A stretch of DNA of 23,775 nt from JAKVJE01 sp047722305. GTDB lineage: Bacteria; Actinomycetota; Actinomycetes; Actinomycetales; Microbacteriaceae. A program made the position numbers and the translations under genes. Below the pieces are notes generated by a model, which searched no databases, was not told where the DNA came from, and worked only from the letters and a program-made list of their open reading frames with translations. Within the stretch, counting starts at the first letter, position 1. The number at the start of each line of letters is the position of its first letter. Below, piece after piece: positions 1-7,283 of the stretch. The stretch is taken from NCBI GenBank assembly GCA_047722305.1, contig JBDNYM010000038.1:1-23775 (forward strand). Reading direction: 5' to 3'.

Positions 1-1381
1 GTGCGGGGGCGCGCAGCAGCAGGGCGCGACTGGCGGCCAGCACCTCGATGGCGAGCACTTCGGCCAGCCCCCGCACCCCGCGGCGCAGTTTGCGGGCCGC
101 GGCCCAGCCCATCGAGACGTGGTCCTCCTGCATCGCCGACGAGGGGATGGAGTCGACGCTGGCCGGCACCGCCAGGCGCTTGAGCTCCGAGACGAGCCCG
201 GCGGCGGTGTATTGGGCGATCATGAGGCCCGAGTCGACGCCGGGATCGGCGGCCAGGAAGGGCGGCAGCCCCCGGTTGCGGGAGGTGTCGAGCAGGCGGT
301 CGGTGCGGCGCTCCGAGATGCTGGCCAGGTCGGCGAGCGGGATGGCCAGGAAGTCGAGCACGTAGGCGACGGGCGCGCCGTGGAAGTTGCCGTTCGACTC
401 GACCCGGCCGTCCTTGGTGACGACGGGGTTGTCGACGGCGCTGTTGAGCTCGCGCGCGGCGACGCCGGCCGCGTACTCGACGGTGTCGCGGGCGCCGCCG
501 GTGACCTGCGGGGCGCACCGCAGCGAGTAGGCGTCCTGCACGCGCACCTCCTGGTCGGCGCGCGCGGCGGCGATCAGCGGCGAGCCGGCGAGCAGGCGGC
601 GCAGATTCGCGGCCGAGATGGCCTGCCCGGGATGCGGGCGCAGCTGCTGCAGGTCGTCGGCGAACACCGCGTCGGTGCCGAGCAGGGCCTCGACGCTGAG
701 GGCGGTGGCGATGTCGGCCACGGTCAGCAGGCGGCGCAGGTCGGAGATGGCCAGGCAGAGCTGCCCGAGCATCCCGTCGGTGCCGTTGATGAGAGCCAGG
801 CCCTCCTTCTCTTCCAGCTGGATGGGGGCGATGCCGGCGTCGCGCAGGGCGGTGCCGCCGTCCACTGCGGTGCCGTCGGCCTCGCGCGCCTCTCCTTCGC
901 CGATGGCGACCAGGGCGCAGTGGGCGAGCGGGGCGAGGTCGCCGGAGCAGCCGAGCGACCCGTACTCGCGCACCATGGGGGTGATGCCGGCGTTGAGGAT
1001 GTCGGCGTAGGTCTGTGCGGTGCTGGGGCGCACCCCGGTGCGGCCGGTGGCGAGGGTGGACAGGCGCAGGGCCATGAGGGCGCGCACCACTTCGCGTTCG
1101 ACCTCGGGGCCGACGCCGGCGGCGTGCGAGCGCACCAGGCTGCGCTGCAGCTGCGCCCGCTCGGCCACGGGGATGCTCTTGACGGCGAGCGCGCCGAACC
1201 CGGTGGAGATGCCGTAGTGCGGCTTGGCGTCTCCGGCCAGGCCCTCGACCACGGCGCGGGATGCGGTCATGGCGTCGATGGCGGCGGCGGTGAGCTCGAC
1301 TCGGGCTCCGTCGCGGGCGATGGCGGCCACGTCGTCGATGGAGAGCGGACCGGTCCCGATGTGGATATTCTGCTGAGACAT
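1..1381 (-). CDS. hutH: Histidine ammonia-lyase (HutH), C-terminus cut by window edge
   Basis: Deaminates L-histidine to trans-urocanate, the first step of histidine degradation, in the cytosol. The minus-strand frame starts MSQQNIHIGTG and runs about 460 codons to the window edge; the family is about 510 residues, so roughly the last tenth is missing. Family features seen are HYGISTGFGALA, the cofactor region GSLGCSGDLAPLAH, NGTDGML, and VESNGNFHGAP followed by ISERRTDRL. The self-cyclising MIO tripeptide reads Cys145-Ser146-Gly147 instead of the commoner Ala-Ser-Gly; Cys at the first place is, from memory, known in actinobacterial members, so activity is expected. No strong ribosome site is visible, only GGAAG very close to the ATG. 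It diverges from the aminotransferase gene at 1509 across 127 bp that contain a perfect palindrome. No other hut gene lies in the window. Confidence 0.95.
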   Translation of the reverse strand, partial: MSQQNIHIGTGPLSIDDVAAIARDGARVELTAAAIDAMTASRAVVEGLAGDAKPHYGISTGFGALAVKSIPVAERAQLQRSLVRSHAAGVGPEVEREVVRALMALRLSTLATGRTGVRPSTAQTYADILNAGITPMVREYGSLGCSGDLAPLAHCALVAIGEGEAREADGTAVDGGTALRDAGIAPIQLEEKEGLALINGTDGMLGQLCLAISDLRRLLTVADIATALSVEALLGTDAVFADDLQQLRPHPGQAISAANLRRLLAGSPLIAAARADQEVRVQDAYSLRCAPQVTGGARDTVEYAAGVAARELNSAVDNPVVTKDGRVESNGNFHGAPVAYVLDFLAIPLADLASISERRTDRLLDTSRNRGLPPFLAADPGVDSGLMIAQYTAAGLVSELKRLAVPASVDSIPSSAMQEDHVSMGWAAARKLRRGVRGLAEVLAIEVLAASRALLLRAPA

Positions 1382-1435
1382 GCTTCCAGTTGACTCCGCG
1401 GGCGCGGGCTGCGCCAGCGCCCCGGCCGGGTGGCT

Positions 1436-1451
1436 GTCCGACATGTCGGAC
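1436..1451. promoter_or_regulatory. Perfect 16-bp palindrome between hutH and the aminotransferase gene
   Basis: GTCCGACA is followed directly by TGTCGGAC with no mismatch or spacer. The site lies 54 bp upstream of the hutH start and 57 bp upstream of the aminotransferase start. Such a perfect dyad between divergent genes is typical of a repressor or activator operator. The arms resemble GntR/FadR-type half sites (GT..GAC), but no regulator gene is adjacent, so the binding protein is unknown. Confidence 0.5.
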
Positions 1452-1496
1452 GTGTTGCCTGGCCGTGACACGGGCCCCTGCGCCTCCGATCCTGGA

Positions 1497-1502
1497 TAGA
1501 CT
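1497..1502 (+). promoter_or_regulatory. Probable -10 box giving a leaderless aminotransferase mRNA
   Basis: TAGACT matches the TANNNT -10 pattern and ends 6 bp before the ATG at 1509, so transcription should begin at or next to the start codon. No Shine-Dalgarno sequence is present. No convincing -35 box is visible at the usual distance. Confidence 0.45.
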
Positions 1503-1508
1503 GGGCAG

Positions 1509-2609
1509 ATGAGCGATTTGTCAGACCACCATCAACCCGGGGCGCCTCGATTCCGCGAGGAGCTGCTCGCTTTCCCCCCGTACACGCCGGGCAAGCCCGC
1601 CCCGACCGAGGGCTTCAAGCTCTCTTCGAACGAGAACCCGTACCCGCCGCTGCCGTCGGTGCTGGCCGCTGTCGCGGGGGTCGAGAACTTCAACCGCTAT
1701 CCCGATAACGGCGCCCCGACCCTGACCGCCCGGCTCGCCGCGCTCTACGACGTGCGGCCCGAGAACGTCGTGGTGGGCCCCGGCTCCATCACGGTGCTGC
1801 TGCAGGCCATCCTGGCCACCTGCGAGACCGGCGACGAAGTGGTGTTCCCGTGGCGCTCGTTCGAGGGCTACCCGTCCACGATCACGGTGGCCGGCGCCAC
1901 GCCCCGCCCGGTGCCCGTCCACGCCGACGGGACGCACGACCTCGACGCGATGGCGGCCGCCATCACCGACCGCACCCGGGTGGTGCTGCTGTGCAGCCCG
2001 AACAATCCCAGCAGCGAGACGCTGGGGCAGGCGGATGTGGAGCGCTTCCTGGCGCGTGTGCCCGCCAACGTGCTGGTGCTGCTGGATGAGGCCTACATCG
2101 ACTTCGTCCGCGATCCCGACGCGGTGGACGGCATGACGCTCATCGCCGACCACCCCAACCTGGTGACGCTGCGCACCTTCTCCAAGGCCTACGGGCTGCC
2201 CGGCATCCGCGTCGGGTATGCGGTGGGCGACGCCTACGCGATCGGCGCCATCCGTGCCGCCGGCCTGCCGTTCAACGTGCCCACCGAGGCCGAGCAGGCG
2301 GCCATCGCCAGCCTCGACGCCCGGGAGCAGCTGCTGGAGCAGGTCGACGCCATCGTCGCCACCCGCAACCGGGTGCTGGCGGGGCTGGTCGACCAGGGGT
2401 GGCACCTCCCCGACCCGCAGGGCAACTTCGTATGGCTGCCGGTGGGCGACGCCGCCGTGGACGCCGGCAAGGTGTTCGAGAAGCACGGCATCATCGCCCG
2501 CGTCTTCGCCGGCGCCGGTGTGCGCGTGTCCATCGCCGAGGATGACGCGGTCGAGCCGCTGCTGGCCGCCGCAGCCGAGATCGCCGAGACCGCGCTGCCC
2601 CAGGCCTGA
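1509..2609 (+). CDS. HisC/Pat-type PLP-dependent aminotransferase (histidinol-phosphate or aromatic amino acid)
   Basis: A class I/II aminotransferase of 366 residues. FREELLAFPPYTPGKP at the N-terminus and KLSSNENPYPP are typical of the HisC/aromatic aminotransferase (Pat) group. Other family features are RYPDNGAPTLTARLA, SPNNPSS, the LDEAYIDF segment, and TFSKAYGLPGIRVGY with the expected PLP lysine at K226. These enzymes move an amino group between glutamate and histidinol phosphate or aromatic 2-oxo acids. No his biosynthesis gene is adjacent and the gene stands beside hutH, so Pat or a secondary HisC is as likely as the biosynthetic HisC. The start is supported by a TANNNT box ending 6 bp upstream, which suggests a leaderless message. 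It converges with efeB. Confidence 0.9.
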   Translation: MSDLSDHHQPGAPRFREELLAFPPYTPGKPAPTEGFKLSSNENPYPPLPSVLAAVAGVENFNRYPDNGAPTLTARLAALYDVRPENVVVGPGSITVLLQAILATCETGDEVVFPWRSFEGYPSTITVAGATPRPVPVHADGTHDLDAMAAAITDRTRVVLLCSPNNPSSETLGQADVERFLARVPANVLVLLDEAYIDFVRDPDAVDGMTLIADHPNLVTLRTFSKAYGLPGIRVGYAVGDAYAIGAIRAAGLPFNVPTEAEQAAIASLDAREQLLEQVDAIVATRNRVLAGLVDQGWHLPDPQGNFVWLPVGDAAVDAGKVFEKHGIIARVFAGAGVRVSIAEDDAVEPLLAAAAEIAETALPQA

Positions 2610-2626
2610 CCGGCTGCGGCCGGTCA
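2607..2626 (+). terminator. Stem-loop overlapping the aminotransferase stop codon
   Basis: TGACCGGC, loop TGCG, then GCCGGTCA form a perfect 8-bp stem that includes the stop codon. There is no T-run, so intrinsic termination is uncertain; such U-less hairpins are common at gene ends in high-G+C actinobacteria. The stretch to the efeB stop (2679) also carries one copy of the dispersed repeat and a GGCGCC-rich inverted repeat. Confidence 0.35.
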
Positions 2627-2630
2627 CGCC

Positions 2631-2642
2631 CTCTGAGTTCGG
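2631..2642 (-). repeat. Single copy of the dispersed GAACTCAGG-type repeat
   Basis: CTCTGAGTTCGG on the plus strand is the reverse complement of the CCGAACTCAG core found again near 13.8, 21.7 and 23.4-23.5 kb. It sits between the convergent ends of the aminotransferase gene and efeB. Confidence 0.5.
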
Positions 2643-2678
2643 CGCCCCGGGCCGGGACCCGGCGCCCCGTCCCGCCCC

Positions 2679-4178
2679 TCAGCTGAAGAGCCCCTCGGCG
2701 AGGTAGTGCCCCTCGCGCGGCGCGGGCGGCACGGCGAACAGCGCCGAGCCGATGTGCGAGATGTACTCGTTCAGCCGGTCCGAGGCCCCGAGCCGGCGCT
2801 GGATGCGCACGAAGTGCTCGGGGTCGTTCTGGTAGCAGATGAAGATGAGCCCGGCGTCGAGCTGCCCGTCGGCGTCCAGCCCGTCGGTGTAGTTGTAGGG
2901 GCGGCGCAGGATGCGCACGCCGTCGTTGTGCTCGTGGGCGGCCAGGGCGATGTGCGAGTCGACGGGGATGCGCGGCTGCCCGTCGGGGCCGCGGCGGTGG
3001 AAGTCGGGGGTGGTGAACTCGGTGCCGCCGCTCAGCGGCGCCCCCTCGCGCTTGGTGCGGCCGAAGGTCTCCTCCTGATCGCCGACCCGGTCGGCGTCCC
3101 AGATCTCGAGCCGCATCCGAATCTTGCGGGCGATCTGGTAGGTGCCGCCGCGCATCCAGCGCTGGTCGGAGTCGTGTGCCCAGACGTACTGGCGCTGCAG
3201 GTCCGTGGTGGTGGCGTTGCGGGTGCCGTCCTTGAACCCCATGAGGTTGCGGGGAGTCTGCTGGCCGGGGCCGGCGGAGGCGCGGCCGAAGCCCAGCACC
3301 GTCCACCGGGTCTGCACCTGCCCACGGGCGATGCGGGCGAGGTTGCGCACGGCGTGGTAGGCGACCTGCGGGTCGTCGGCGCAGGCCTGCAGGCTCAGGT
3401 CGCCGCCGTCGAGGGCGGGGTCGATGTTGTCGCTGGGGAGCGAGGGCAGCTTTTGCAGAAGACGGGGGCGCCGTCCGGCCAGCCCGAACCGGGAGTCGAA
3501 CAGGGACGGCCCCAGCCCGACGGTGACGGTCAGGGAGGCCGGGTCCAGTCCGTAGGCCTCGCCGGTATCGGATGGCACCCCCTGCCCGGTGGGCGGCTGC
3601 ACCTCGCCGACTGGCTTGCCGGCCTGCAGCAGCGAGATGGCTGCGGACCAGCGGGCGAGGACGACCTGCAGGTCCCGGACGGACGTCGAGGTCATGTCGA
3701 AGGTCGAGTAGACGCAGTAGCGCTGCGGCGGGGTGGTGACCCCGCCCTGGTGCGCCTGCCCGTAGAAGGGGTAGGACGCGGCGAGGTCCATGGTCGACCC
3801 GACGCGCTGCCGGTCGAGGAAGGCCTCGGTGCCGATCGCACCGAGGGCTCCCAGCGCGGTGCCGGCGGCGGCCCCGCCGAGGAAGGCGCGGCGGGAGAAC
3901 CCGCGGCGCGGCGCGGTCCCGGACGGGCCGGGGGCGGCCTCGGCGGCGTCCTGCCTGCCGTTCGTCTTCGGGCCGGCCGCGTCGGCGTCCTGTGCGCGGC
4001 CCCCAGCGACGGGCGCGCCGGTGTCGGCTTCGCGCTGACCGGCCGCCGGCTGCGCGGGCCCGCCAGTCGCGGGATCGCCGGCCGCAGCCCCCGGCTGTCC
4101 GGCCGCGGTCCGGCCGTCCTCAGCCGCCGCGTCCTCCGGTTCCCCGTCGCCGGGGACGTCCCCCGCCCCCGCCGTCAT
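2679..4178 (-). CDS. efeB: Dyp-type heme peroxidase EfeB, Tat-exported
   Basis: The peroxidase of the EfeUOB iron system, 499 residues, exported folded by the Tat route; it is proposed to oxidise ferrous iron or act on heme outside the membrane. A twin-arginine motif SRRAFLGG lies at residues 95-102 followed by a hydrophobic stretch. The Dyp signature GFKDGT carries the catalytic aspartate D317, and DSHIAL supplies the likely proximal heme ligand H409, followed by LRRPYNYTDG. Its ATG overlaps the efeO stop as ATGA, indicating translational coupling. Odd feature: about 90 residues rich in A, G, P, D and E precede the Tat motif, much longer than a normal Tat n-region. Either the start is further downstream or the tail is real; the coupled start favours the latter. 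Confidence 0.93.
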   Translation of the reverse strand: MTAGAGDVPGDGEPEDAAAEDGRTAAGQPGAAAGDPATGGPAQPAAGQREADTGAPVAGGRAQDADAAGPKTNGRQDAAEAAPGPSGTAPRRGFSRRAFLGGAAAGTALGALGAIGTEAFLDRQRVGSTMDLAASYPFYGQAHQGGVTTPPQRYCVYSTFDMTSTSVRDLQVVLARWSAAISLLQAGKPVGEVQPPTGQGVPSDTGEAYGLDPASLTVTVGLGPSLFDSRFGLAGRRPRLLQKLPSLPSDNIDPALDGGDLSLQACADDPQVAYHAVRNLARIARGQVQTRWTVLGFGRASAGPGQQTPRNLMGFKDGTRNATTTDLQRQYVWAHDSDQRWMRGGTYQIARKIRMRLEIWDADRVGDQEETFGRTKREGAPLSGGTEFTTPDFHRRGPDGQPRIPVDSHIALAAHEHNDGVRILRRPYNYTDGLDADGQLDAGLIFICYQNDPEHFVRIQRRLGASDRLNEYISHIGSALFAVPPAPREGHYLAEGLFS

Positions 4179-5383
4179 GCGGTGGCGACCTTGGCGGCCA
4201 GCCCGGCCAGCGGATCCTGCAGCGCCTGCACGGCCTTGCTCAGCTTCGCGGCGTCACTGGCACGCAGGGTCTGGTCGTAGGTGCGGTACCCGCCCAGGGA
4301 GGAGGGGTCCTTGTACGTGTTCAGCAGCTCGGTGACCGTGGTGAATTGCTTGCTGATCTCGGCGGTGCTGTCGGCGTTGATCTTCTTGAGACCGGGCTTG
4401 AGGAAGGCGAATGCCTCCTGGGCGCCTTCGACGTTGGCGGCGAAGTCGATGAGATCCAGGTGCGAGAACTGCTCCTCCTCGCCGGTGATCTTCTCGCTCT
4501 GCACCTCTTCGAGCAGGCTGGCCGCGCCGTTGGCGAGGTCCTCCGGCGAGTAGGTGAGCGAGCCGGACAGGTCCTTGAGCTTCTTCACATTGGCGAGCAG
4601 CTCGGTCGACAGCGACTTGGTGGTGTCGGTGATGCCGGCGCCGAACAGGTCGCGCTCGACGGCGTGGAACCCGTGCCAGCCGACGGCCTCGTCGAGGTTG
4701 GAGGCGCGCATGTCGATCAAGTAGTCGAGGTTGCCGTGATTGTCGGTGGCATCGTAGCCGGGCAGCACGAAGCCGTCGACGTCCGATTCGACGCGCTCAT
4801 AGTAGGGGCGGGCCTGCGCGTAGGCGGTGCGGGCAGCTGCCACATCGCCCTGCTGCACGGCGGCGTCGAGCGTGGCGGTGCTGGTGACCAGCGAGTCGAT
4901 CTGCTGGTCCACGTAGCCGCCGTACTGTTTGGCCCCGGTCTTGAGCAGCTGTTGGGTGCTGCCAGTGGAGCGTTTCGCCTTGCCGGTCACAGTGAGGGTC
5001 TGGGTGGCCTGTTTCGCCCCGGGGCAGTAGACGGTGTACTTGCCGCCGTCGAGGGTGACGGTGAACTCGACCGGCTTGAGCCCGGGGGCGAGGTTCTCCT
5101 TCTCGGCGAGGATGCGCTGGTCCTGCTGCAGTTCGACCTCGCTGATCTCGGGCGACGAGATGTTGTGCATGCGGAAGGTGACGGCGCCGGCGGGCACGCT
5201 GGCGGTGCTGAGCTTGCAGGCGGCGCCGTCGCCATCGCTGGTCAGGTTGACGGTGACCTCTCGGGCGCCGGTGCTGGAGGAGGCGGAGCTGTGGCCGCCG
5301 GATGTGGCGGTTGAACAGCCGGTCAGCGCCAGCGGCAGCAGGATGAGCGAAGCGGCGGCGGTGGTGAGGTGGGGCCGTGACAT
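4175..5383 (-). CDS. efeO: Iron uptake lipoprotein EfeO (cupredoxin plus M75 domain)
   Basis: Extracytoplasmic iron-binding partner of the EfeU permease, 402 residues. The N-terminus is a lipoprotein signal with lipobox LTGC, giving lipid-anchored Cys23. Next is a cupredoxin-like domain (about residues 40-125, with EVTVNLTSDG and KYTVYCPG), then an EfeO/imelysin M75 domain carrying the HxxE motif HAVE (H240, E243). The length fits a full two-domain EfeO. The ATG at 5383 has a good ribosome site (GAAAGGA, about 7 bp upstream), although the frame remains open far upstream opposite efeU. It sits 59 bp downstream of efeU and overlaps efeB by 4 bp, so the three genes form one operon. Confidence 0.95.
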   Translation of the reverse strand: MSRPHLTTAAASLILLPLALTGCSTATSGGHSSASSSTGAREVTVNLTSDGDGAACKLSTASVPAGAVTFRMHNISSPEISEVELQQDQRILAEKENLAPGLKPVEFTVTLDGGKYTVYCPGAKQATQTLTVTGKAKRSTGSTQQLLKTGAKQYGGYVDQQIDSLVTSTATLDAAVQQGDVAAARTAYAQARPYYERVESDVDGFVLPGYDATDNHGNLDYLIDMRASNLDEAVGWHGFHAVERDLFGAGITDTTKSLSTELLANVKKLKDLSGSLTYSPEDLANGAASLLEEVQSEKITGEEEQFSHLDLIDFAANVEGAQEAFAFLKPGLKKINADSTAEISKQFTTVTELLNTYKDPSSLGGYRTYDQTLRASDAAKLSKAVQALQDPLAGLAAKVATA

Positions 5384-5442
5384 GGGGTGTTCCTTTCGTG
5401 GCGCCCGTCGGCTCGGCGGGCAGGGGTGGAGAAAAGCGCGAT

Positions 5443-6960
5443 TCAGGATGTGGTGGCAACGGCCGCCGGTTGCTCCCGTCGCCGGGAGGCGGGCTCCCGA
5501 TCGCGGGGCGGCACGGCGAGGGCGATGGCGTAGCCGAGCAGCACGAGCGGCAGCCAGGCGATGTAGAGCTGGCGTTCGCGCACGTCGTGCTGCCAGGTCT
5601 GCTGGGCGGTGAGGGCGGTGGCGGATGCCCGGGCGTCGGCGCGCCAGGTCGTCCCGGCGGGTGCGGCCAGCGTCATCGTGCGCGGGGTGCTGAGCCCGCC
5701 CTCGGCGATGGTGGCCAGGGCGGTGGTCTGCTGGGCGGCGTCGAGCAGGGCGCCGCCGCCGGCGGTCCAGGCGCGGGTGATTGTGGTGGTCTGCACCTCG
5801 ACCTGGTAGGGGCCGCCGGCCCGGGTGGGGTCGATGCCGATGGGGTGCCGGCCGCCGTTGAGCGTCACCAGCTCCGGGTAGCTGAGCCGGTGCGACACGG
5901 TGGTGCGGTCGATGCGCCGCCACCGGCGGGCATCCACGTCCCCGCGCTGTTCGGTGCCAGCGGCGCGCAGCACCGTCGCTGCGGACCCGGCTCGGGTCAG
6001 CCGCAGGGCCGCGCCGTCTCCGTGCACGGCGACGGCGGCCCCATCTGCCATGACCCGGGTGCCGGCCGGGGCGGCGGGCGTGGTGACGGCACTGCCGACG
6101 GCGAGGGCCACGGCGGCGAGCCCGAGCGCGCCGGCGGCGATCAGGCGCTGCCGGCGCGAGAGCCGCAGCCGCGCCGGCAGGAGCAGCAGCAGCGTCACCG
6201 GCAGCGCGTACAGCAGCCAGCCGAGCACCTCGATGAGGCGCGGGTCCGCGGGGATGCCGAATACGCCGGTGATCACCGCCGACCGGATGCTGCCCGCCGG
6301 CACCAGCCAGCTCAGGTCGAGCACCTGCTGCTGCCCGATCGTGATCCACCCGGCCTCGTGGGCGGTGCGCAGCACGTTGAGCACGAGCCCGGCGGCGACC
6401 AGCACCAGGAACACCCCGGTGATGGTGAAGAACCGGGACAGGTTGAAGCGGATGCCGCCCTGGTAGAGGCCCCAGCCGAGGGCACTGGCGGCGAGGATGC
6501 CGATGACCGCGCCGAGCAGTCCGAGCGCACCGCTGGTCTCGGCCTGCATGGTGGCCAGCAGGAATACCGCGGTCTCGAAGCCCTCCTTGAGGACGGCCAG
6601 GAAGGCCATGCCGGCGAGGGCGAGAGAGCCGCCGCGTCCGAGGGCGGCCTCGCTGCGGGCTTCGAGCTGGTGGTGCATGTCCCGGCCGTGGGTGCGCATC
6701 CACAGGATCATGGTGGTGACGAACACGACGGCGACGGCGCCGATCACGGTCTCCAGGGCTTCCTGCTGGGCTTGGGGGAGGGCGGTCTGCAGCGCTTCGA
6801 GCAGCACCCCGACCAGGATGCTGAGCAGAACGGCCGCGGTGACGCCGATGGCGAGGGGTTTGAGCGAGCGTCCGGAGCGTTTCAGGAAGGCGGCGACGAT
6901 GCCGACGATGAGCGCGGCCTCGAGCCCTTCGCGCAGACCGATGATCAGCGTCGCGAGCAC
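5443..6960 (-). CDS. efeU: Ferrous/ferric iron permease EfeU (FTR1 family), long form
   Basis: Membrane permease of the EfeUOB system, 505 residues, starting at a GTG with a GCGAGG ribosome site about 6 bp upstream. The first iron-binding REXXE motif is REGLE at residues 10-14 in helix 1. The second, in LAVLKEGFETAVF, reads KEGFE, so its arginine is replaced by lysine. Seven or so hydrophobic helices occupy the first ~280 residues. A further ~200-residue soluble region and one last helix (YIAWLPLVLLGYAIALAV) follow, making it much longer than E. coli EfeU (276). This extension is probably on the outer face, where EfeO and EfeB act. First gene of the operon; an iron box lies upstream. Confidence 0.94.
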   Translation of the reverse strand: MLATLIIGLREGLEAALIVGIVAAFLKRSGRSLKPLAIGVTAAVLLSILVGVLLEALQTALPQAQQEALETVIGAVAVVFVTTMILWMRTHGRDMHHQLEARSEAALGRGGSLALAGMAFLAVLKEGFETAVFLLATMQAETSGALGLLGAVIGILAASALGWGLYQGGIRFNLSRFFTITGVFLVLVAAGLVLNVLRTAHEAGWITIGQQQVLDLSWLVPAGSIRSAVITGVFGIPADPRLIEVLGWLLYALPVTLLLLLPARLRLSRRQRLIAAGALGLAAVALAVGSAVTTPAAPAGTRVMADGAAVAVHGDGAALRLTRAGSAATVLRAAGTEQRGDVDARRWRRIDRTTVSHRLSYPELVTLNGGRHPIGIDPTRAGGPYQVEVQTTTITRAWTAGGGALLDAAQQTTALATIAEGGLSTPRTMTLAAPAGTTWRADARASATALTAQQTWQHDVRERQLYIAWLPLVLLGYAIALAVPPRDREPASRRREQPAAVATTS

Positions 6961-6982
6961 GCGGAACCTCGCTTCTCCGGGA

Positions 6983-6999
6983 GCATGTCAAGAACATGC
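6983..6999. promoter_or_regulatory. Perfect inverted repeat in the efeU leader
   Basis: GCATGT, five bases, ACATGC: a perfect 6+6 dyad in the 5' untranslated region, 22 bp before the efeU start and separate from the iron box. It could be a second operator or a small leader hairpin; nothing seen tells which. Confidence 0.35.
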
Positions 7000-7007
7000 G
7001 ATATTGA

Positions 7008-7026
7008 TTAGGTCGTCCTAACTTAC
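7008..7026. promoter_or_regulatory. DtxR/IdeR-like iron box upstream of efeUOB
   Basis: This 19-bp site matches the recalled DtxR/IdeR consensus (TTAGGTTAGCCTAACCTAA) at 14 of 19 positions by hand alignment, including TTAGGT and CCTAAC. It overlaps the start point predicted from the minus-strand promoter at 7030-7058, where a bound iron-loaded repressor would block transcription. This fits derepression of efeUOB when iron is scarce. Confidence 0.7.
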
Positions 7027-7029
7027 CGC

Positions 7030-7058
7030 AGCCTATGGCGTGGCCGCGGGCGCGTCAA
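7030..7058 (-). promoter_or_regulatory. Probable efeUOB promoter
   Basis: On the minus strand TTGACG (7053-7058) and TAGGCT (7030-7035) are separated by exactly 17 bp. The -35 box is close to TTGACA and the -10 box fits TANNNT. The expected start at about 7023 falls inside the iron box, leaving a leader of about 62 nt. Confidence 0.55.
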
Positions 7059-7170
7059 CGTCGGATTGCGCCGGCCGGGGCCGTCACCCCGGTACTGCGG
7101 GCGAGGGATGCGGACGCCCTGTCCCGTCCCTCCGCCCGGCAGCCTTCGTCGGGGCATTCCGAATTTACGA

Positions 7171-7199
7171 TTCGTATCGATCCGAGGCTCCGATATGCT
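7171..7199 (+). promoter_or_regulatory. Possible promoter of the MHS transporter gene
   Basis: TTCGTA (7171-7176) and TATGCT (7194-7199) are 17 bp apart; the -10 is good and the -35 weak. The -35 overlaps a small dyad ACGA-T-TCGT. The leader also has an inverted repeat ATCCCC (7210-7215)/GGGGAT (7224-7229). Confidence 0.35.
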
Positions 7200-7283
7200 G
7201 CTCGGTAACATCCCCGTCATCCGGGGGATCTAGAACTGATAGACGGCTGTGCGACTGGCGCATCCGTTTCGGAGGAGGGGCGC

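Noticed and set aside
119..1393. A 424-codon open frame on the plus strand opposite hutH.
   Set aside because: Composition is G/A/V-rich with no recognisable motif, and the minus strand encodes a clear HutH. It is a high-G+C shadow frame.
2706..4280. A 524-codon plus-strand frame opposite efeB.
   Set aside because: It has no domain motifs and lies opposite a convincing Dyp peroxidase with Tat signal and GFKDGT.
5384..6997. Very long in-frame upstream extension of efeO across efeU.
   Set aside because: The extension is arginine/proline-rich shadow sequence of efeU. The lipoprotein signal and ribosome site fix the efeO start at 5383.
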